64,000 bases of DNA from contig NZ_CP150276.1 in NCBI RefSeq assembly GCF_037977235.1, forward strand, positions 248,001 to 312,000, written 5' to 3'. The translations under genes and the position numbers were made by a program. This stretch comes from Paenibacillus sp. FSL K6-0276 (GTDB taxonomy: Bacteria; Bacillota; Bacilli; Paenibacillales; Paenibacillaceae). Positions 8,660 to 17,835 of this stretch are shown here, piece after piece (the first letter of the stretch is position 1; each line of letters starts with the position of its first letter). The notes beneath the pieces are model-generated. The model had not been told where the DNA came from, ran no database searches, and worked only from the letters and a program-made list of their open reading frames with translations.

Positions 8660-9811
8660 TTACTCCACCAATTTTTCAGCCTTCACCAACATTTCTCGTA
8701 ATACATGAGCGACACGGCTTTTTCTTCTCTTTACTTTTGCATTTATTCGTCGTAACGACTTTTGGTATGTTGCGGTATCGTTGGGTTCATAGAACTGTTT
8801 GGCTGAAATCCGCAATGTTCTTCTTAACAATAGCGCTGATGAACGGGTTAACTTAGATCGGTATCCCCTCCGTAAGACCCGCAACGTATGTTTATATTCC
8901 TCTAAGTTCTCGGATGGAGAGAGAAGAGCGAACAAATTTAATGAGGAGTCATTGAATCCGTAACTTTTAAACATGATCTTCACATTTTCAACATTTAGGA
9001 CATTTCCTCTGAAGTGGGTTGGATGCTCTTGGTGAACGCCGACAACCTCTTTGATGCTGCGAAAAGGGATTTTTAATCGATGTAGTCGATAGCCAAGATC
9101 CCAGTCTTCGAGTCCATAGAGTATAAACTGTTCATTAAAACCTCCAGCACGAGTTAACTGGCTACGCCTTATGGATACACAACGAGTGACGAGTAATATC
9201 CAAGGAGCTACATCTGTTTTGGCAAATTGCTTTTTAGTATTTGGGGGAACTCTTGAGGGGAAGATGACTTTTGACAAGGCCTCCGTCTGCTGAAGGATAT
9301 CATCTGGTGTGATTAGTGGGATAATTTCAGTCGCTGTTTCAAAGTCGGGATTCCATAAGTTGGAGGGGGTGAGTGTATTGCGACAATGTTCTTTTTCCTC
9401 AGGAGAAAAGTCTGGGTAATAATGGGTGTAAGCATTATCCCACGAGTGAGGGATACCTGAAAGGACGGACTTAGGATATTTACGATGAAACTGGTTTACA
9501 ATCCTAATGAATTCAGGGAACACCAAAAAGTCAGCATCGCAGAATATGATAAATACCCCTTTTGCATGGCTCACCCCTAGATTTCTCACGGCAGATCGAC
9601 CGCGTTGCTCTGGACTTGACGCATAAATAAGAGAATAGGATGATTGAAAGCCTTCAACCATTTCCTTTGTACCGTCTGTAGAACCGTCATCTGCTACAAT
9701 CACTTCAAATTGCTGCTTCGGATAGGTCTGTATTTCAAATGAAGCCAATGTGAGCAATAGCTGCTGGAGTCGATTATAGGTTGGAATAATGATGCTATAA
9801 CGGATAGCCAC
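8660..9811 (-). CDS. Family 2 glycosyltransferase
   Basis: The 383-residue protein opens with YSIIIPTYNR and VIVADDGSTDGT, the nucleotide-sugar-binding start of the GT-A fold, followed by the DxD-like FCDAD. The C-terminal acceptor region has EDWDLGYRL, the catalytic ED motif of inverting GT2 enzymes. No transmembrane segment is evident, so it is probably a soluble or peripheral enzyme acting on a surface glycan or glycoprotein. The GTG start is supported by GGGGGAG seven bases upstream. It stands alone, between decayed genes and the purine operon, so its glycan target is unknown. Confidence 0.88.
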   Translation of the reverse strand: MAIRYSIIIPTYNRLQQLLLTLASFEIQTYPKQQFEVIVADDGSTDGTKEMVEGFQSSYSLIYASSPEQRGRSAVRNLGVSHAKGVFIIFCDADFLVFPEFIRIVNQFHRKYPKSVLSGIPHSWDNAYTHYYPDFSPEEKEHCRNTLTPSNLWNPDFETATEIIPLITPDDILQQTEALSKVIFPSRVPPNTKKQFAKTDVAPWILLVTRCVSIRRSQLTRAGGFNEQFILYGLEDWDLGYRLHRLKIPFRSIKEVVGVHQEHPTHFRGNVLNVENVKIMFKSYGFNDSSLNLFALLSPSENLEEYKHTLRVLRRGYRSKLTRSSALLLRRTLRISAKQFYEPNDTATYQKSLRRINAKVKRRKSRVAHVLREMLVKAEKLVE

Positions 9812-9933
9812 TGTGATCTCCCCCTGCCTATTTATTAAAAGCCAGTGAATAGGATAGCTAATGACAATATATTCAAGGAGTTTAGCCTGGTCTAGTCAAA
9901 CGCCTTTAAGGTTAGAAATAGGCAGGATTTAAA

Positions 9934-9978
9934 GCGGGCCAGCCCCAAAAGGATAAATACCTTTTGGGGCTGGCCCGC
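9934..9978 (-). terminator. Strong hairpin after the purine permease gene
   Basis: The 19-bp arms GCGGGCCAGCCCCAAAAGG and its exact inverse complement flank a 7-base AT-rich loop, directly after the permease stop at 9982. T-rich sequence follows on both sides, so it may end transcription in both directions. Confidence 0.8.
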
Positions 9979-9981
9979 CTT

Positions 9982-11334
9982 TTATTTTCCACTTGGCAAT
10001 AATTTATTCAATAAGATCGCTGCCAATGAAGCGGCTAGGATAGGTGAGCCCAATAAATATTGCACGAAAGAAGGTAAGGAATGTAAGTAATCGCTAGGAA
10101 TGAGTACCAAAGCTAACGTAATAATCATCGGTATTGCAATAATATACATTTCTTTTTCGCCAATCGTTACGTTCTTCATCACCTGCACACCGTTAATTGC
10201 GATGATCCCGCAGACGATAGCGAAGACGCCGCCGATTACAGCGGAAGGAATCGAAGAGATTAAAGCAGCTAGTTTACCAGAACAACCGAAGAGGACAAAC
10301 CATCCTCCTACAGCGAGAAAGACTCGACGGCTGGCAACACCTGTGATGGAGATTATACCTGCATTTGTTGAATAACCTGTAACAGGTGTTGAACCGAGTG
10401 CAGAAGCAATAAGACAGCCAATCCCTTCACCGATAACACCTTTGTTAATATGTTCATCTGTTAAAGGCTTATCGATCACATTGCTGACAGCAAACCAGGT
10501 ACCAGTTGTTTCAGCTAGCAGTACGAGATAAATAATGACCATGGTGATAATAGCAGAAAAGTTGAAAGAAAATCCGAAATCTACAAAAGCGATCCGCGGC
10601 ATGCTAAACCAGTTGGCGTTGTTAATCGCTGAGAAATCTAACACACCCATCATTTTAGCAGAGATACATCCGACTACTAACGCCATCATGACGGAAATAA
10701 TTCGGAAGATAGATCCTTTATTACGGAACATAGAACCGAGAATCACGAATAAAAGGAGTGTACCAGCTGAAATAAGGGCCAATAACACGTTCTGATTGAT
10801 TGAAGCGCCTGAGGCTCCATAGATATTGTCTCTTATGGCAACGGGCAATAAAGAAAGACCTACTATGAATATGATCGTACCACCTACAATGGGTGGGATA
10901 AAGTTTTTAACGATTTTATTAAAAATCCCGACATAGCCCAAAATAATAACCAGGATCGCACCAATTAAACTGGCACCTAACACGGAACTCCAACCTAGCT
11001 CCCCGCCGCCACTAGCGGCATAAATACTGACGATCGCACCAAGTGGAACATAAGAGGGACCTTGAGCGATAGGAAGCTTCATACAGAAATAAGTCTGTAC
11101 AATCGTTGCAAGTCCAGCAGCAATAAAGGTAGATTGAATCAACGCGCTTGACTGATTCGGTTGTAAGCCGATTAACATTGCAATAAGGAAAGGAACCACA
11201 TAAACGTCCATTGCCAATACATGTTGAAAACCTAGGATGATGGATTTACCGAATGAAACTTTTTCATCGGGTAGAACGGTTAATAGCTGTGTCTTCAATG
11301 GAGCTTGATCTTGCACGTTTGCTTGTGTTTCCAC
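9982..11334 (-). CDS. NCS2-family purine (xanthine/uracil-type) permease
   Basis: This 450-residue protein has about 12-14 hydrophobic helices and the nucleobase-ascorbate-transporter signature, including AETTGTWFAVSNV and GSTPVTGYSTNAGII. Family members import xanthine, uric acid, guanine or uracil with protons or sodium. It lies 38 bp after the guanine deaminase gene on the same strand and precedes a strong terminator, forming a two-gene operon. Import of guanine or a related purine for deamination to xanthine is the likely role. The exact substrate cannot be read from sequence. Confidence 0.88.
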   Translation of the reverse strand: METQANVQDQAPLKTQLLTVLPDEKVSFGKSIILGFQHVLAMDVYVVPFLIAMLIGLQPNQSSALIQSTFIAAGLATIVQTYFCMKLPIAQGPSYVPLGAIVSIYAASGGGELGWSSVLGASLIGAILVIILGYVGIFNKIVKNFIPPIVGGTIIFIVGLSLLPVAIRDNIYGASGASINQNVLLALISAGTLLLFVILGSMFRNKGSIFRIISVMMALVVGCISAKMMGVLDFSAINNANWFSMPRIAFVDFGFSFNFSAIITMVIIYLVLLAETTGTWFAVSNVIDKPLTDEHINKGVIGEGIGCLIASALGSTPVTGYSTNAGIISITGVASRRVFLAVGGWFVLFGCSGKLAALISSIPSAVIGGVFAIVCGIIAINGVQVMKNVTIGEKEMYIIAIPMIITLALVLIPSDYLHSLPSFVQYLLGSPILAASLAAILLNKLLPSGK

Positions 11335-11372
11335 TCAGATGCCCACCTTAAATTTTCTAGTTTAATCGATCT

Positions 11373-12737
11373 TTAACGTGAATGAACTTTTTTACCCTGT
11401 ACCCAGACTTCACGGATATTCTCAGGTCGAGCCAGATACATCATTCTTTGAAACACGTCCTGTAAATCTTCATTTCCATCAAAGATAGGCAATCTAGCCG
11501 ATGGTGTTTTCGTATCGATAATTTGTACATCCCATGTATAGTTTTCTTGGATACGACCGATAGGTAAGCTTAAACTTTCACCACCACCAGCAGTAGCAAA
11601 ATAGAAGGATTCATCAATCGTGATTCGTGATCCCAGTAACCCACGCTCTTGTGCAGGAAGGGAGGGATTAACGCCATCCTCTAGCATTCTTGAAGACATT
11701 ACAGCTTGTCTTATGTTATCGAAGAGACTAGGTGAAAAACCTCCGGAAATATCAGACCCTAAACCAATCTCCACACCCTTGGAATGAAAATGAGCGATAG
11801 GGATGACGCTATTGGCAAAATAAGCGTTCGATATCGGACAATGCGCAATAGCCGTTCCTGTCTCCGCAAATAAATCTACATCGTCTTCATCTAAAAAATT
11901 GCAATGTGCCATGACAGATTTATCACGGAGCAGACCGAAATCATGCAAGGCAAAAGCATCGTTCTTCTGGAATCGTTCTTGCACATAACCGTGCGCCCAA
12001 TCACTTTCACTACAGTGCGATTGAATATGAGTATCATATTTGGCGGCTAAGTCTCCTAAACCTTGCAATGCCTCATTTGTACAGCTTGGAATGAACCTAG
12101 GTGTCACTACTGGATAAACGCCTTGCTTAGTAGATTTGGCTAGTTCTTTTACAGCTAGGATAAATTCTTCCGTATCTTTAAGTGCGGTGTGTGTGTCAGT
12201 GTCGCGATAGTTTTCTGGATTTCCCTGAGGGTCGTCCATCACGACTTTTCCAACGAGTCCGCGTTGGCCTTTATCCGCACATATTTGGGCTAATAATAAG
12301 CTGGCTTCTTTATGCACCGTTGCAAAATAAAGTGCTGTAGTGGTTCCGTTCGCGAGTAAAGTATCAACCACATCATCGTAGACCTTTTTTGCAAAATCCA
12401 GGTCCGAGAATTTAAACTCCAATGGGAAGGTGTACGTATTTAACCAATCATAGAGTGGAATGTCTAACGCAGTTCCAGATTGAGCCCACTGCGGGGCGTG
12501 AACGTGCAAATCGATAAAGCCAGGCAGTAAATACTGACCTTCATCTAATCGATGGAAATTGTCTTGGTCTTGATAAGTATCTAGTAAGGGTTGATAGCCG
12601 GGGTGCTCTGGTGCGACGATTTTTTCTATCATCCCATCCGTATTAATGCAAAAGAGATGGTCTTTTAATATTTGAATTTCTTTTGGTGATTTACTAGAAA
12701 ATGAAGTGCCCAGGAATATTTGCATATATTCAGTCAT
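11373..12737 (-). CDS. guaD: Guanine deaminase (amidohydrolase family)
   Basis: The protein of 454 residues has the guanine-deaminase version of the metal-binding motif, PGFIDLHVHAPQ, followed by QSHCSESDW, VMAHCNFLDEDDVDLF and GLGSDISGG, which supply the remaining zinc ligands and catalytic residues of the amidohydrolase superfamily. It converts guanine to xanthine plus ammonia in the cytoplasm. The start ATG follows AAGGCGG at good spacing. Linkage to the NCS2 permease supports a purine salvage or nitrogen-scavenging operon. Length and motifs match bacterial GuaD rather than the small Bacillus cytidine-deaminase-like GDE. Confidence 0.9.
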   Translation of the reverse strand: MTEYMQIFLGTSFSSKSPKEIQILKDHLFCINTDGMIEKIVAPEHPGYQPLLDTYQDQDNFHRLDEGQYLLPGFIDLHVHAPQWAQSGTALDIPLYDWLNTYTFPLEFKFSDLDFAKKVYDDVVDTLLANGTTTALYFATVHKEASLLLAQICADKGQRGLVGKVVMDDPQGNPENYRDTDTHTALKDTEEFILAVKELAKSTKQGVYPVVTPRFIPSCTNEALQGLGDLAAKYDTHIQSHCSESDWAHGYVQERFQKNDAFALHDFGLLRDKSVMAHCNFLDEDDVDLFAETGTAIAHCPISNAYFANSVIPIAHFHSKGVEIGLGSDISGGFSPSLFDNIRQAVMSSRMLEDGVNPSLPAQERGLLGSRITIDESFYFATAGGGESLSLPIGRIQENYTWDVQIIDTKTPSARLPIFDGNEDLQDVFQRMMYLARPENIREVWVQGKKVHSR

Positions 12738-12751
12738 GATTTCCGCCTTAA

Positions 12752-12806
12752 TGTTCGTCTTTTGGTGTTCGTTTGTTATTATAATCCGTAAAAAAGGATA
12801 AGTCCA
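12752..12806 (-). promoter_or_regulatory. guaD promoter with two ACGAACA direct motifs
   Basis: On the reverse strand TGGACT (-35, plus 12801-12806), a 17-bp spacer and TATAAT (-10, plus 12778-12783) precede guaD. Two copies of ACGAACA (plus 12752-12758 and 12766-12772) lie in the short leader. They resemble the CGAAC core of Bacillus PurR boxes, and a further CGAAC occurs on the plus strand at about 12817. The promoter is well supported; purine-responsive control is an inference from motif resemblance. Confidence 0.55.
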
Positions 12807-12925
12807 TAGTAAAAGTCGAACGAAGGCGAGTATTGGGAGTTAGAAGTTCAATTCGGGTATACTTCGAGGGTGAATTCCTATTAAGTCAGTTATCGTTACG
12901 TAAAATGTATGCGGTTACTTAATTA

Positions 12926-12934
12926 TGCTATAAT
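12926..12934 (+). promoter_or_regulatory. Extended -10 promoter of the small membrane protein gene
   Basis: TGCTATAAT is an extended -10 element 58 bases before the ATG at 12993. A canonical -35 is not evident, as is common with TGn promoters. Confidence 0.5.
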
Positions 12935-12992
12935 ACTTATAGATTAATTATATTAAGAGTTTAAAAAAAAATGGGTTAGGAGTGTTACTGAA

Positions 12993-13181
12993 ATGAGAGG
13001 ATATAATATTTGGCGCCCGCTCATGCTGATTATTGTCGCGCTGCTTACAAGAAGCTTGGTTACTAACCTTTGTATTTTGTTGGGTATGCAGGCTGGAGTA
13101 GCGAGTAGTATAGGTACGCTCGGCATGGTCATTGCCGGCTTAGTGATGTATAATCGCATGAACATTCGCCGTCGTAAATAA
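12993..13181 (+). CDS. Small membrane protein of unknown function
   Basis: A 62-residue protein with two hydrophobic segments (about residues 9-30 and 33-52) and a strongly basic tail NRMNIRRRK. TTAGGAG lies 8 bases before the ATG and an extended -10 promoter lies upstream, so expression is plausible. It is monocistronic, with guaD divergent on the left. No family is recognised. The hydrophobicity and positive-inside C-terminus fit an integral membrane miniprotein. Confidence 0.6.
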   Translation: MRGYNIWRPLMLIIVALLTRSLVTNLCILLGMQAGVASSIGTLGMVIAGLVMYNRMNIRRRK

Positions 13182-13582
13182 TGTGCAGATTTCTAGAATC
13201 CGATCCATCCGGTTGTTTAATAAGTCATGAGTGCAATCGTATAAACTGCTTGAAATTACCGCAGGAACATTTATTAACCCGTTATACATAAAAAAATGAA
13301 TCCATTTTTAACTACGAAGGCTCTAATTTAGGTGTTGAATTATGAGGTCATCCCACCAACAGAAGAGTTACAGCGGATTTGTTTTTAGAGCCCCATGATT
13401 TTGTTTACATTTGATCAATTTTTTCACAAAAGACAACTATAGGAAGTAATGAAAAGGACATCTTTAGGGGTGTCTTTTTTGGTTGCTCAAGTAACTATAC
13501 AAAATAATTATAGTCATTCTTTCATCTTTACCGCTGTAAATATATGTGAGTAAATAGATGGATAAAGAAGGGGGAGAAAAGA
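13182..13582. other. Intergenic stretch with a degenerate terminator hairpin
   Basis: No gene is seen. At 13452-13480 a hairpin of the window's GACACC family occurs in weakened form (AAAAGGACATC ... GGGTGTCTTTTTT), possibly ending the small membrane protein transcript. The rest is AT-rich and featureless to my reading until AAGGGGGAG ahead of the next ATG. Confidence 0.5.
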
Positions 13583-15778
13583 ATGCTACATATTGATAAA
13601 CTTCCCAAGTCTATAGAAATGCAGCTTACGGAACAACCGTTATTTCACTTTATGTCTGATTTAATGAAAGATGGCCAATTCGGTGAGCAGTGGCTTGTAT
13701 TGACTGAGAAGGAAGTTTCCGTTTGGGGGACGGACGGGAGAATGGTTTCGAAGCTTTTTGTTTCGAGCATAACCGATGCCCGAGTAGTAGGCGGAGTAGG
13801 CGGAGGTTCGTTACTTGTTGATACTAAAGAGGGTCCAATGATTCTTATACGTTATACAGCATCACTTACCTCTATATTTGGATTTGCGTCTAAATTAATT
13901 GCTGCTGTGGCTAAAGGCGAGGAGCGGCCAACGGCCTCTGAAAAAGAATTCCCAAGACATTGTCCAAAATGTCGCAATCCTCTACCAGATGATTCTCAAG
14001 CTTGTCCGGTATGTAAAAGCAACGGCAAGGTTCTGTTTCGGATGCTCAGTTATGCCAAACCTTACAAAATTCAAATGATTGCAGCAGCGATTATGTTGAT
14101 TTTTACTACATTGGTAGAGCTTGTTCCACCTTTTTTGACCAAAATGATTGTTGATAATGTGTTAACAGAAAAGGATATGGGTTCCACGCTTCTATGGATT
14201 GTGATCGGGCTCGCAGCCACATCTCTGGTGGTGACTGTAATGCAGACTGTGCGTGGACTTATTGGGGTGTGGATTGGTTCCAAAATCATGGGTGATCTGC
14301 GTCATGATGTGTATCATTCCTTGATGAAATTGTCGTTATCTTTCTTTGATCGAAGACAGTCTTCACAATTCATTGGACGGGTGAATAATGACTCAGAGGC
14401 GATGCGGCAATTCATGACCGATGGCGTAATCTGGGTCTCGGGTGAATCTTTGCGGGTGATCGCTATTTTCACCATTATGTTTAGTATGGATTGGAAGTTA
14501 ACGCTGCTAGCCATGTTGCCTATGCCGCTTATGGTCGTACTGTCGACTGTATTATGGCCAATGATTGGTAGACGTTGGTACCAGCAGTGGAGATCCATTT
14601 TCAGACTAAACGCTTTGGTTGGCGATTCTCTGCAGGGGATTCGTGTGGTTAAAGCATTTGGTCAGGAAACTACGGAAATGTCACGTTATACAGTCGCTAA
14701 TAAGGAATTGGTTCGGCACAATATTCGGATTGAAGGCTTGTGGCAGGGGATGTTTCCCGCTTTTGCGTTAGTTGCCGGTGTAGGTACATTATTGATTTGG
14801 TATTATGGCGGCAGAACGGTGCTTGATGGACAATTATCCATTGGTACACTAATCGCTTTGGTTACTTACCTGGGTATGCTGCTCGGACCTTTGCAATGGG
14901 TAAGCCAAATGATCAATTGGGCCAGTCATGCAATTTCAGCGGCGGATCGGGTATTCGAGATTATGGATACACCATCCGATGTGCCTGATACTGCGAACCC
15001 AGCTGACATCGGTCGTGTAAATGGTGAGGTAGAGTTTAAACAGGTCACTTATGGATACGAAAAACATCATCCTGTGCTCAAGAACGTGGATTTAAAAGTG
15101 GGTGCAGGAGAGATGATCGGTCTGGTCGGACATTCAGGTGCTGGAAAGTCGACCTTCATCAATATGATCTGCCGATTCTATGATACAGATGAGGGGACTA
15201 TCACCATCGATGGTGTGGACATCCGAAATATTAGCCAGTCTGACCTGCGGAGTCAGATCGGCGTAGTGCTACAGGAGACGTTTCTATTCGACGGCACGAT
15301 TGCTGAGAATATCGCTTATTCTAAACCGGACGCAACGGAGTTGGAAATTATGCGTGCCGCAAAAATAGCGAATGCCCATGATTTTATCGTTCAGTTGCCG
15401 GATGGCTACGACACTAGGGTAGGAGAACGTGGACATAAGCTGTCCGGCGGGGAGAAACAGCGAGTGTCTATTGCCCGAGCAATAATTCACGATCCGCGGA
15501 TTCTAATTCTGGACGAAGCAACAGCCTCAGTAGATACGGTGACTGAGCGGCAAATTCAAGAAGCGATTTCGCGTCTGGTCAAAGGCAGAACGACATTCGC
15601 GATTGCCCATCGATTGTCTACCTTAAGAAATGCGAATCGGCTTGTCGTGCTGGAACGCGGTAAGATTATTGAGGTGGGTACGCATGAAGAATTGCTTGCA
15701 GTGGAAGGGGCTTACTTCAAACTGGTTGAGGCACAGAAGGAAATGTCCCAGATCAAGGGGGTAGAAATGAATGAGTGA
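13583..15778 (+). CDS. ABC exporter with N-terminal PH-like and zinc-ribbon extension
   Basis: The 731-residue half-transporter has an ABC type-1 transmembrane domain (about 155-450) fused to an ATPase with Walker A GHSGAGKST (about 516), signature LSGGEKQR (about 620) and Walker B ILILDEA. Ahead of these lie about 125 residues predicted to be beta-rich and PH-like, then a zinc ribbon CPKC...CPVC (about 128-145), an unusual arrangement for an exporter. The downstream gene overlaps by 8 bp and encodes a DUF1854 protein. DUF1854 proteins beside such transporters have been labelled cyanophycin-associated in public annotation, but no cyanophycin synthetase is adjacent here. The substrate is unknown. 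Confidence 0.9.
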   Translation: MLHIDKLPKSIEMQLTEQPLFHFMSDLMKDGQFGEQWLVLTEKEVSVWGTDGRMVSKLFVSSITDARVVGGVGGGSLLVDTKEGPMILIRYTASLTSIFGFASKLIAAVAKGEERPTASEKEFPRHCPKCRNPLPDDSQACPVCKSNGKVLFRMLSYAKPYKIQMIAAAIMLIFTTLVELVPPFLTKMIVDNVLTEKDMGSTLLWIVIGLAATSLVVTVMQTVRGLIGVWIGSKIMGDLRHDVYHSLMKLSLSFFDRRQSSQFIGRVNNDSEAMRQFMTDGVIWVSGESLRVIAIFTIMFSMDWKLTLLAMLPMPLMVVLSTVLWPMIGRRWYQQWRSIFRLNALVGDSLQGIRVVKAFGQETTEMSRYTVANKELVRHNIRIEGLWQGMFPAFALVAGVGTLLIWYYGGRTVLDGQLSIGTLIALVTYLGMLLGPLQWVSQMINWASHAISAADRVFEIMDTPSDVPDTANPADIGRVNGEVEFKQVTYGYEKHHPVLKNVDLKVGAGEMIGLVGHSGAGKSTFINMICRFYDTDEGTITIDGVDIRNISQSDLRSQIGVVLQETFLFDGTIAENIAYSKPDATELEIMRAAKIANAHDFIVQLPDGYDTRVGERGHKLSGGEKQRVSIARAIIHDPRILILDEATASVDTVTERQIQEAISRLVKGRTTFAIAHRLSTLRNANRLVVLERGKIIEVGTHEELLAVEGAYFKLVEAQKEMSQIKGVEMNE

Positions 15779-16328
15779 TCCAATCAGCGTCAGTGATGAA
15801 TTGAAAGCTAAAGATAAAGATAAAGATAAAGATAAAGATCCCTATGAAATTAACATTTTTGAACCGGGTATGATCTCCTTCAGCCGTAGTCAAGGCGGGG
15901 TGTTTCAAGGCGTGGTAGAAGGTAAGGTTTATGAAGAACTAATCCTTTTTCGTATATTTCCTTTTCAATACAACACCCAGTATATTTCTGTGCGTAATTC
16001 TAAGAGTGAGGAGATTGGTGTCATTCGTGACATTGATCAGCTGGATGAAGAAAGTCGGGCGGAAGTGGACAAAGAATTGCAGCTACGATACTTTCTTCCA
16101 CTTGTTACCCGTATTGATTCCATCAAACAGAAGGCAGATATGTGGATTTGGGAGCTGCAAACGAATCTGGGCCAGACCCGAATAGTCATGCGAAACCTGC
16201 ATGAGCATATGCAATACCCGAGTCTTAACCGCATCATACTGACTGACATCAACGGAAAAAGATGCGAAATTCGTGATTATTCATCTTTAGATATTCAGAG
16301 TCGGAATAAGCTAAAAGACGTTTTATAG
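15771..16328 (+). CDS. DUF1854 family protein
   Basis: A soluble 185-residue protein whose start overlaps the ABC exporter stop by 8 bp, so the two are almost certainly co-translated and functionally linked. After a charged N-terminus with a Lys-Asp repeat (residues about 13-23), the conserved part contains an ELQLRYFLPLVTRI segment and VMRNLHEHM followed by RIILTDINGKR, as in DUF1854 proteins. Biochemical function is not known; a regulatory or accessory role for the exporter is inferred from the pairing. Confidence 0.8.
   Translation: MSDPISVSDELKAKDKDKDKDKDPYEINIFEPGMISFSRSQGGVFQGVVEGKVYEELILFRIFPFQYNTQYISVRNSKSEEIGVIRDIDQLDEESRAEVDKELQLRYFLPLVTRIDSIKQKADMWIWELQTNLGQTRIVMRNLHEHMQYPSLNRIILTDINGKRCEIRDYSSLDIQSRNKLKDVL
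15813..15839 (+). repeat. In-frame GATAAA hexanucleotide microsatellite
   Basis: Four full GATAAA units plus GAT code for alternating Asp and Lys near the DUF1854 N-terminus. Gain or loss of units keeps the reading frame, so length variation would alter only the charged linker. Confidence 0.85.
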
Positions 16329-16339
16329 TAGAGTTAGGA

Positions 16340-16376
16340 AAGTGTTCGGTAGTTTATACTACTGAGCGCTTTTTTG
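16340..16376 (+). terminator. Terminator after the DUF1854 gene
   Basis: An imperfect inverted repeat, AGTGTTCGGTAGT paired with ACTACTGAGCGCT over a TTAT loop, is followed by six T residues. Confidence 0.7.
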
Positions 16377-16512
16377 ATCTGTGTAAACATCCGCGTTCAG
16401 CCCTCCTTTTATGATGAGGAAACGCATTAGGTTGGATCAAATTTGTCACTAAACTTCCAGAAGATGTGGTAATATATTACAACTAGATGATTACCATATG
16501 GGAGGTATGTGA

Positions 16513-17835
16513 GTGAAGCATAAATGGATGAATTCCCCGTACACCTTTGCTTTAGGGATGTTTGCGATGATGGTACCCAGTCAGGCTTTTAGCTCTTTTT
16601 ACAGTTATTTTTATGTGGAGAAATTGGGTCTGGGCATAGGACTTGCTACACTAGCCAGAACAATCTTTCTGATCTGGGATGCGGTGAACAATCCGCTATT
16701 TGGATACTGGTCAGACCGCACAAATACTCGTTATGGTCGGCGCAGACCCTGGGTGTTCGGTTCCATTCCACTATTTATGCTGGCATTTGTGCTTGTGTTT
16801 TCCCCGCCCGGCGGATTATCCGAAAATGGACTCTTCACTTGGTTTCTAGTGACGCTTATTTTCTATGAGGCTGTGGCTACGGTCTTGTGGGTGAACTATG
16901 GCGCACTGCTTCCAGAGCTCTTCCGTGGAGATCGTATTCGGGCAAAAGCCTCTGCGATTCAGCAAGGATATCAAGTGGTTGCTCTGCTAATCGGTACTGC
17001 TTTAACGCCAATCCTTTTCGCAGCGATTAACTTCTCTAATATGGCTATTGTATATGCTTGTCTGTTTGGGGTGTTTATGTTCTTATGTATGATGAACGTT
17101 CAAGAGAAGAAAGAGTCTACAGAGGTCGAGCCGTTGAAGCTGATTCCGGCCTTTCGGGAGACGATTCGGAATAAGAAGTTCTGGGTGTTTAATATTTCGA
17201 ACTCTTTTGCCCAAACGGTGAATGGACTTGTTAGTTCGATGATTCCTTTTTATGCAAAATATGTACTGCATATCTCAGAAGCACAGGTGTCTATCTTGCT
17301 CGCAGCTGTCTTTGTGTCGGTCATTCCATTAGTGTTTGTATGGTATTGGATTATTCGTAAGATGGATGGGGTCAAGGCGTGGCGGCTATCTCTGATCCTA
17401 TATGCTTTATCTGTAATTCCGCTATGGTTCGGTTATGATCTCGTAAGTGGTGTTGCTGCAGGCGTTGTTGTTGGTTTCGGATTAGCGGGATTTCTAGTAA
17501 CCCCAGCGATCGTAGGTGGCAAGATTATTGATGAGGATGCGGAGAAGACAGGTCTGAGAAGAGAAGGTATCTATACTGCGGTAAGCGGATTTATTACTCG
17601 TTCAAGTGGGTTAATCTCGGCGTTGGCCTTTTTCGTTGTGGGTATGATCTTTGGTTATAAAGGTGGCGATGATCCGGGGTCTGATCCAGAAGCAACGTTC
17701 CGGTATTTAATAAGTGTGGTACCGTTATGTCTACTAGCCATATCTGTTGTCATATCTTTTACTATAAAATTCACATTTACGGGGCAATTGAGAGGTGATG
17801 CTGACTATGATCAGAAGATTAATCATCAATTGTGA
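16513..17835 (+). CDS. GPH-family sugar/cation symporter (MelB-like)
   Basis: This 440-residue, roughly 12-helix transporter shows the GPH (glycoside-pentoside-hexuronide) motif DAVNNPLFGYWSDRTNTRYG followed by RRRPW between the second and third helices, including the cation-site Asp. Members import glycosides with sodium or protons. The next gene encodes a ChbG/YdjC-type deacetylase and starts 29 bases before this stop, so the pair is translationally coupled. Uptake of an acetylated oligosaccharide for deacetylation is a reasonable reading, though the substrate is not defined. Confidence 0.87.
   Translation: MKHKWMNSPYTFALGMFAMMVPSQAFSSFYSYFYVEKLGLGIGLATLARTIFLIWDAVNNPLFGYWSDRTNTRYGRRRPWVFGSIPLFMLAFVLVFSPPGGLSENGLFTWFLVTLIFYEAVATVLWVNYGALLPELFRGDRIRAKASAIQQGYQVVALLIGTALTPILFAAINFSNMAIVYACLFGVFMFLCMMNVQEKKESTEVEPLKLIPAFRETIRNKKFWVFNISNSFAQTVNGLVSSMIPFYAKYVLHISEAQVSILLAAVFVSVIPLVFVWYWIIRKMDGVKAWRLSLILYALSVIPLWFGYDLVSGVAAGVVVGFGLAGFLVTPAIVGGKIIDEDAEKTGLRREGIYTAVSGFITRSSGLISALAFFVVGMIFGYKGGDDPGSDPEATFRYLISVVPLCLLAISVVISFTIKFTFTGQLRGDADYDQKINHQL

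Noticed and set aside
12738..12992. Purine riboswitch ahead of guaD
   Set aside because: The leader after the predicted start is only about 35 bases and lacks the conserved three-way junction core.
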